From: Parasponia andersonii
Lineage: Eukaryota > Streptophyta > Magnoliopsida > Rosales > Cannabaceae
Assembly: GCA_002914805.1 (NCBI GenBank)
Contig: JXTB01000014.1
Location: forward strand, 970,867-1,034,866
DNA length: 64,000 bases
Reading direction: 5' to 3'
Shown here: in pieces, positions 57,511 to 64,000 of the stretch
Layout: each line of letters opens with the position of its first letter
How positions within the stretch are numbered: the first letter of the stretch is position 1
Translations under genes and position numbers: made by a program
The notes under the pieces: generated by a model
The model's input: the letters and a program-made list of their open reading frames with translations, nothing else
Told to the model about the DNA's origin: nothing
Databases searched by the model: none

Positions 57511-57679
57511 GTACGTGGATGCTGTTATGACGATCCCAAAAGGAACCCCTTTCCCAATGTGTGGGATGAACCTTGCTTTTAACCGGGAGTTGATTGGCCC
57601 TGCCATGTATTTTGGACTCATGGGAAATGGTCAACCCATTGGCAGCTATGATGACATGTGGACTGGCAGGTGTGCCAAG
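57511..57679 (+). CDS. RGP: RGP/UAM exon 3
   Basis: The acceptor CAG ends at 57510, intron 2 is 131 bp, and the first base completes the AGG codon. It then encodes [38 protein letters not shown] and [18 protein letters not shown], giving 244 residues over three exons against about 350-365 for the family. The donor GTATAC starts at 57680 in phase 0. In family members I recall, the last block reads G-R-Y-D-D-M-W-A-G-W; here S, T and R replace R, A and W. That could mean a divergent paralogue or a gene starting to decay. The remaining exon (beginning V-I-C-D-H in relatives) is not in the window. Confidence 0.95.
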
Positions 57680-58073
57680 GTATACATATAACATACTACA
57701 TAATCTAATAGAAATCTAATGTATAGTAATGTTACGGCATATATAGTCTCTACACTCTAGCAATACACGCACGTTGATAGAGGTGTAGGGCCACTTCAGA
57801 ATTTATATATAACGCATGTTTTATCAATATGGTGCTAAGCACCACGTTAGCATTTTTCTTATGCTGGTAATGATATCTCTCTTCTTGAAAACAGAAAGTT
57901 CACTTTTTTTTTATTGTCTTCTCTTTTATGTACTCCTTGATTTTCTTAGATTTGATATTTGGGTACATAAGCATGTCATAGATATATAGTTACCCCTGTG
58001 CTTTCAAAATATGGTTCTTCTCTATCTTATGTGACACGTATATAATATGCTATTTCATAAGAAATCAAATTTT
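57680..58073 (+). other. RGP intron 3, part before copia D
   Basis: AT-rich intron sequence with no stop-free continuation of exon 3 and no recognised feature. It ends in ATTTT, the probable target duplication of copia D. Confidence 0.75.
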
Positions 58074-58632
58074 TGTTAAGAGATCGGCTTTGTGGAAGTG
58101 ATAACACACAGCTAAAATACAAGTTGAGAAAATTTGGGTAAAATAAAAAAAATAAGACACACAAAAGAATTAACGTGGTTCACCCAATTTAGGCTACGTC
58201 CACGGATAAGGTTGTGAAGAATTTTACTATGAAAAGGAGATTACAACTCACTTCTCTCTAAATATAAAGAGAGAACAAATGAACCTCTCTCTCTCTTGAA
58301 ATAGGAGAAAACATTCTCTCTAAACAATTTATGAGAAAATAAGTGGGACATTAAGAGGAATTCCTAGGCTTGAATTCTCTCTTAGAAAGGAAGAAGATTT
58401 AGAATGGGATACAAAACAAGTGATAAAGCCTTCCGTATTTATAGAATTTAAAAGGTAATGTAAACACCATCTTTTACTATTGCTATTACGGCTGCTCTTT
58501 TTATTATTGCTATTGCGGCTACCATTTTTACTATTCTTATTGTGGCTGTCTTTTTTACTATATTGCGGCTGCCTTTTTTCACTGTTCCTATTGCGGCTGG
58601 TTGGTGAGTTGCAATTGTTGATTTGTTCAACA
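58074..58632 (-). repeat. 3' LTR of copia D
   Basis: 559 bp, TGTTAAGAGATCGG...TTCAACA. Five roughly 27-bp units with TATTGCGGCTG-type text lie at 58472-58609. Confidence 0.93.
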
Positions 58633-58753
58633 TTCTCCCACTTGAAGACTTGATTTTAATCATGTCTTCATACTTGATAAATCTCACTTTTCTTCCCTTG
58701 TCAATTCTTCATGATGCTTATATTTCTGCTAGGCTATATAAGGATCTACACTA

Positions 58754-60069
58754 TTAGAACTTGTCGGTGTTGATTGGTTTGGTTAAAGCATCTGCTAGGT
58801 TATCATCCTTTGTGTGAATCTTCTTCATGTCCACACTTCCATCTTCTACTACTTCTCGAACAAAGTGATATTGAACGCCAATGTACTTTGTCCTATAATG
58901 AAATGCTAGATTCTTTGCAATATTCAAGGCACTCTGACTATCACAAAATAGAGGAATCTTTTCTTGTTTATCCCCGAGCTCCTCCAATAACCTTTGAATC
59001 TAAATAGCCTCTTTACATGCTTGTGTAACCGCCATGTATTCTGCTTCTATTGTAGATAAAGCCACAACAGTTTGTAGTTTTGAATCCCAGCTTACAACTC
59101 CTTCTACAAGAGTAAACACATAGCCTGTAATAGATTTTCGTTTGTCAAGATCACCCGCAAAATCTGAATCAACATATCCTCTGACAGTAAATTCTGATCA
59201 TCCATAACATAATGCAGCATCTGAAGTTTCTTTGATGTATCTCAGAATTTTCTTCACAGTATTCCAATACTCTCCACCAGGATTCACCATATATCGACTA
59301 ACTGCTCCCACTATTTGTGCAATTTCTAGTCTTGTACATATCATAGTGAACATTAGGCTTCCCACTGCTGATGCATACGGTACTCGAGACATCTCAATCT
59401 TCTCTGCTTCATTGCTAGGACACATCCCGAAGGATAACTTGAAGTTAACAGGAAGTGGGGTAGAAATCAACTTGCAATCTTGCATATTGAAGTAGCGTAA
59501 GATTTTCTTCAAATAATTCTTCTGAGAAAGCCGAATCTTCATGTTACCTCTGTCTCGGTGAATTTGCATCCCTGGAATCTTATTTGCTGGTCCCAAGTCC
59601 TTCATATCAAATTCCCTAGCTAACTATGCCTTCAATTCTTAGATTTTGCCTTTGTTGGGGTCCGCTACCAACATGTCATCCACATACAATAATAAGATAA
59701 TGAAGTTATTATCTTCATCAAACCTCCTAAAGTATGTGCAGTGATCTGAACTGAGTCTGTTGTACCCAAGGCTTATGATAAAAGAATCAAATCTCTTATA
59801 CCAACACCTTGGTGCCTGTTTGAGGCTATATAGAGATTTGTTCAACCTGCAAACTAAGTTCTCCTTGCCTGTTTTAGCAAAACTTTCTGGTGGAGCATAC
59901 AAATCTCTTCTTCAAGTTCTCTATGAAGAAAAGCAGTTTTCACATCTAGCTGCTCTAGATGTAGGTCAAACATAGCACACATCGCCAGAACCACTCTAAC
60001 CATTGTCAATCGAACTACAAGTGAAAATATCTCATTGAAGTCAATAGCTTCTTTCTGAGCATATTCTTT
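58754..60069 (-). pseudogene. copia D RNase H and reverse transcriptase core
   Basis: On minus, the RT part has LLLYVDDMLVADPNKG (about 59690-59645) with the catalytic YVDD intact. Then come MKDLGPANKIPGMQIHRDRG (59605 onward), STPLPVNFKL, SRVPYASAVGSLMFTMICTR and SRYMVNPGGEYW. The RNase H part ends with PLFCDSQSALNIAKNLAFHY, a KYIGVQYHFVRE segment and NLADALTKPI (58987-58754), the usual copia C-terminus. Stops occur at about 59640 and between 59198 and 58990. Confidence 0.9.
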
Positions 60070-61401
60070 TGTTGGTAAATTGACCTAACACTTAGGAAAA
60101 TCATGCATGCATGCAGATATGGAAAATAAATGATCATATCATGGACGCAGCGGAAAAATAGCGGATTTAGGTTTTAAAATTTTTATATAAAAATAGTTTT
60201 TATAACCATATAACACACATGCATCATATACAGGATCATGTACAATATAAATCAAATCTAGATACAAAACCCTAGAGATGAGATTAGGGTTTACCTCTTT
60301 TAGTGTGTTTCTCCTCGATCTCCTTTTTAATGGTGATCAAACCTCCAATCCTAGATCTTCTTGTCTATACTCTTGTTCTTGGTTAATGAAGCGAGTGGGC
60401 ACCAAGACGAAACCTTCGTTGGAGAACGATCAAGAATGCTTTCTTGATCCTATGGAACACGGGATATGAGATCAGACTATGAGATTGTAGGAAACATTTT
60501 TCTCTCTCCCTTAGCCTAGATTGGCCGAAATCTCTCTCTCTCCCTGTGCCTTATGCTTGTGACTCCTTATGAGAAACTGTATAGTTTTTCCTCTCATATA
60601 TTTTATATATATTGGACCAAAAACTGCTAACCCTAGTCTAATTAGGATTGGACTTGTTCTCCAATTTGGCCTTTGGGTGTATTTTTATAAATATGTCCAA
60701 CTCATGAAACTTATTTATAAAAATACCAACTTCTGTATAGAATCATTATTTTACACAGTTCTATGAAACTTATTTCACAAATACCATCAACCAATTAATG
60801 AGTTTAATTGAGCTAGACAAGGGACCTAATGGATCCAAATAATCTAAGCTCCAATAATATGATAAATACATAATAACTCTTATTATGGTATTTATATAAA
60901 TATTATTAGTAAATGAGACATNNNNNNNNNNNNNNNNNNNNNNNNNNNNNNNNNNNNNNNNNNNNNNNNNNNNNNNNNNNNNNNNNNNNNNNNNNNNNNN
61001 NNNNNNNNNNNNNNNNNNNNNNNNNNNNNNNNNNNNNNNNNNNNNNNNNNNNNNNNNNNNNNNNNNNNNNNNNNNNNNNNNNNNNNNNNNNNNNNNNNNN
61101 NNNNNNNNNNNNNNNNNNNNNNNNNNNNNNNNNNNNNNNNNNNNNNNNNNNNNNNNNNNNNNNNNNNNNNNNNNNNNNNNNNNNNNNNNNNNNNNNNNNN
61201 NNNNNNNNNNNNNNNNNNNNNNNNNNNNNNNNNNNNNNNNNNNNNNNNNNNNNNNNNNNNNNNNNNNNNNNNNNNNNNNNNAATAAACTATTCAACTAAG
61301 ATAGTTTAATCTAGCAAATATCATAATTTCATATAAGAGATAGTTGTTTATACTCAAAAGGGTAAAATTAGAAATCTACTTTTTAGGGCAAAATCCCAAC
61401 A
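60070..61401 (-). mobile_element. Probable solo LTR nested in copia D (contains assembly gap)
   Basis: The insert begins TGTTGGTAAATTG and ends AAAATCCCAACA, with TGTTGG/CCAACA inverted ends. The flanking 5-mers are TCTTT (60065-60069) and CCTTT (61402-61406), an imperfect target duplication. It breaks copia D RT between R-A-R-L-V-V-K-G and the following residues. No coding domain is visible in the sequenced part, so a solo LTR is the simplest reading, but the 360-N gap hides the middle. Confidence 0.6.
60922..61281. other. Assembly gap (360 N)
   Basis: An uninterrupted run of N inside the nested insert. The true length is unknown. Confidence 1.
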
Positions 61402-62921
61402 CCTTTTACCACCAATCTCGCACGATACCGCTCCACTTGATCATTGCTATCACGCTTGACCTTGTAGACCCATTTGTTGCCAATAGCCTTCCTTCTTTGT
61501 GGTAGCGAAACAAGATCCCATGTCTTGTTCTTATGAAGGGCTTCAATCTCTTCTTGTATTGCTGTCATCCATAAGGATACATCCGGCCTTTTGGTAGCCT
61601 CATGGAAATTCGTTGGCTCTCCATCCTCTATTAGAAGATAGTATGTAATATTGCTCTCAGTGATATAATCCAAGTGCCATACCGGTGTTCTTCTCTCACG
61701 AGTTGACCGACGAGTTTCAGAAGCCTCTTCCTCGACTGGTTCTTCTACTTCGTGCTCTGGTGCTACTTTAGAAGAATCTGAATCTTTAATATTCATTTCT
61801 ACCTGAACTGAAATAGTTTTTGGTCTACTATCTTCTCCTTTCTCTTATAGTTTATTCTCTATAAATATCACATCTCTGCTGATGACAACCTTATGGGCAG
61901 TGGGATCCCATAAGCGAAATCCCTTGACTCTATCAGTATATCCCAAGAGTACACACTTTCTGGACTTTGAATCCAGTTTTGTGATTTCTTGAGCATTGTA
62001 CATCATGTACACAGGACATCCAAACATATGTAAGCGAGAATAATCAACTGGCTTACCAGTCTACATCTCCATCGGTGTCTTCAGGTCAATTGCTGTTGAT
62101 GGCGTTCGAATGATCACATAACAGGCAGTTTTGACTACTTCTGCCTAGAATGTCTTCGGTAGACCTGCTGCTTTCAACATTGCTCTTGTTCTTTCTAACA
62201 AGGTTCTGTTCATCCGCTCTGCCACCCCATTTTGTCGAGGAGTGTACGCCACTGTGAACTACCTCTTGATATCTTTTTATTGACAGAAGTTATCAAATTC
62301 ATCGCTTGTATATTCTCCTCCATTGTCCGTCCTTAAACGCTTGATCTTTTCTCCAGATTCAAGCTCTATCTGTGCTTTGAATATTTTGAAGACTGAAAAC
62401 ACATCTGCCTTCCTCTTGAAAGGATACACCCAACATCTCCTGGAGTGATCATCAATAAAAGATACAAAGTATCTAGTTCCTCCTAGGGACATTGCTGGTG
62501 CTTGCCAAACATCAGAGTGAACTAAGTCTAGAACTTTTTTACTTCTAGAACTGGATGTACTAAACTTTAATCTATGCTGCTTGCTTGTGACACAATGCTC
62601 ACAAAAGGATAAAGATACCTTTGTGAGACCAAGAAGTAACATTCGTTCGGAAAGAATCTTCAAGTCTCGTTCTGACATATGGCCAAGCTTACGATGCCAC
62701 ATCATCGTTGATTCTTTTCTAGAATTTGTTGAAGTAACTGATGCCTCCGCTTCTATCAGTATATCTCTTTTAAGCATGTATAGATTCACTGCGATTTTCT
62801 CCGCCTTCATTACTACAAGCGCGCCCTTCATAATTTTCATGATCCCATTCTCGACACGAGTTTTGCAACCAAGGTTATCTAATTGTCCCAAAAATAATAG
62901 ATTTTTCTTCAGGCCCTTCAC
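61402..62921 (-). pseudogene. copia D integrase and RT N-terminus
   Basis: On minus, 62921-62277 contains gag-pre-integrase (LKKNLLFLGQLDNLGCKTR), the zinc-binding WHRKLGHMSERD, then LDLVHSDVWQAPAMSLGG, FVSFIDDHSRRCWVYPFK and LRTDNGGEYTSDEF, giving the first two catalytic aspartates. Later fragments include MFGCPVYMMYNAQEITKLD (62027-61845) and the linker to RT with W-M-T-A-I-Q-E-E and ERYRARLVVKG (61796-61402). Integrase joins element cDNA to host DNA. The frame is broken between 62277 and 62027 and near 61845. Confidence 0.9.
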
Positions 62922-63988
62922 ATGTCACACCTCTTGAATAGTACAAATAGTGTCATCGTACATCTTTATCTTGATAGTACCAATCCGAGTGATCTCTAAG
63001 GCATGATTGTTAACCATGAATACAGATTCTCCAAAGACAGGGTCATATGTGTGAAACCATTCTCTGTGAGAAGTCATGTACTATATTGCTCCCGAATCTA
63101 CTAACCAAACACCAGTGAGCTGCCGCATTTCCTTAGAAATTGTTGTTGCTTCACTATACAGGATTTCTCTGTCATCTGAAGTATTTGCAACATTCCCTTG
63201 AGCATTTGATGACTCGGGGTCCTTCCATCTGGAAACTCTATTCTTCTTGAGTTGCCAACACTCCCTTTTAACATACCATTTCTTGCTACAGTGATATCAC
63301 TTGAAATTCTTCTTACTTCTTGACTTTGATCTACTATGACTCTGACTCCCACTGGGGCCACATTCCATTGATCTCCCTCTCATTGTCAAAGCCTCTATTT
63401 GCTGTGAGCTTGCTAATCTGTCTTCCTTGTTCTTACGCCAATTCTCTTCTTTGAGAACAGCAGCTGTAAGATCGTTGAAAACTAGAGTTGTAGCATTGTT
63501 GGTCACATTTATGATGCGTTGATCATACGAATCAGGTAGACTCTGAAGTAAGATTTCTGTATGTTCATTATCCTCTATTTTATGCTCCATTATGTGAGCT
63601 ATGACAATAGAGTGTTGAAAGCGCTGATGTGGTCGGTCACCGTTATTGATTCCGCCATTCGAAGGATGTAAAGTCTTTTCTTCAAGAAAATTTTGTTATG
63701 GAGTAACTTAGCCTAATATAGCTTTGTGAGTGTATCCCATATCTCTTTGGCTGACTTCTTCTTTTCAATACTCGAGAAGACTCCATTTGCTAGTGCCAGA
63801 TGTAAGTTAGCGACAACATTGCCATCCATCTCGTCCTATCTTTTATCATCAGTAATCTCAGTAGGCTTTTCCCCAATTACTATTAGGCAATTATCTTTTC
63901 TTAAAATTGTCTTTATCTTCATTTTCCACAAAGAAAAATTGCTCCCATTAAATTTCTCAATATCGAATTTTGCCGCTATTTTTGTTCA
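62922..63988 (-). pseudogene. copia D gag, degraded
   Basis: UBN2-type gag text is readable on minus: K-F-D-I-E-K-F-N-G near 63975, a L-H-L-A-L-A segment near 63800, then LLQSLPDSYDQRIINVTNN (63590 onward) and a basic, serine-rich tail with a zinc-knuckle remnant near 63300-63250. The start codon seen as ATG in copies C and F reads ATA here. Several TAG stops break the frame. Confidence 0.8.
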
Positions 63989-64000
63989 CCATAATTTGTC

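Larger units (their letters stand above)
58074..64000 (-). mobile_element. Ty1/copia retrotransposon D in RGP intron 3 (runs off right edge)
   Basis: A minus-strand copy of the same family as C and F. The 3' LTR is 58074-58632, followed by the PPT complement TTCTCCCACTTGAAG. RNase H, RT, integrase and gag are all present in order. The window ends inside the leader, about 110 bases before the expected PBS. A 1.33-kb insert at 60070-61401 splits the RT. It is the best-preserved coding copy of the three but still has stops. Confidence 0.93.

Overview
This window is repeat-dominated nuclear DNA from a flowering plant, most likely a eudicot. The evidence is an intron-containing plant reversibly glycosylated polypeptide (UDP-arabinopyranose mutase, GT75) gene and plant-type Ty1/copia, Ty3/gypsy Tat and Ty3/gypsy Tekay/Del retrotransposons in an AT-rich background. 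There are no rRNA genes, CRISPR arrays or bacterial-type operons. One assembly gap (60922-61281) is present.

Layout, left to right. 1-2121: 5' part of a minus-strand Ty1/copia element (copia F), cut by the window edge. 2122-5753: AT-rich intergenic DNA. 5759-18469: a complete but mutated Tat-lineage gypsy element (gypsy A, + strand) with LTRs, PBS, gag-protease-RT-RNase H-second RNase H-integrase, a 99-bp tandem array and a spliced antisense gene. 18475-20948: AT-rich repeats. 20949-28537: a Tekay/Del-like gypsy element (gypsy G, - strand) with perfect 5-bp target duplications. 28543-31157: AT-rich tandem repeats. 31163-45192: a second Tat element (gypsy B, + strand) with perfect target duplications and a probable solo LTR inside its antisense gene. 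45198-50190: AT-rich DNA with a clustered MITE-like family, a 74-bp minisatellite and duplicated promoter-proximal segments.

50192 to beyond 64000: the only recognisable host gene, RGP/UAM. Exons 1-3 are intact and in phase. Intron 1 carries a complete copia element (copia C, 51847-56738). Intron 3 carries another member of the same family (copia D, from 58074), itself interrupted by a probable solo LTR (60070-61401). The final exon must lie past the right edge.

All autonomous-type elements are decayed by stops, frameshifts and deletions, several of which hit catalytic or promoter parts. The most interesting points are: (i) a conserved antisense gene in both Tat elements with phase-compatible introns; (ii) in-frame stops at identical positions in the two Tat copies, mostly TAG; (iii) repeated duplication of the RGP promoter-proximal segment fused to MITE ends; (iv) a possible older inverted-repeat DNA element split into three pieces by gypsy G and gypsy B. 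All coordinates and translations were read by eye. Family names rest on remembered motifs, not database searches.
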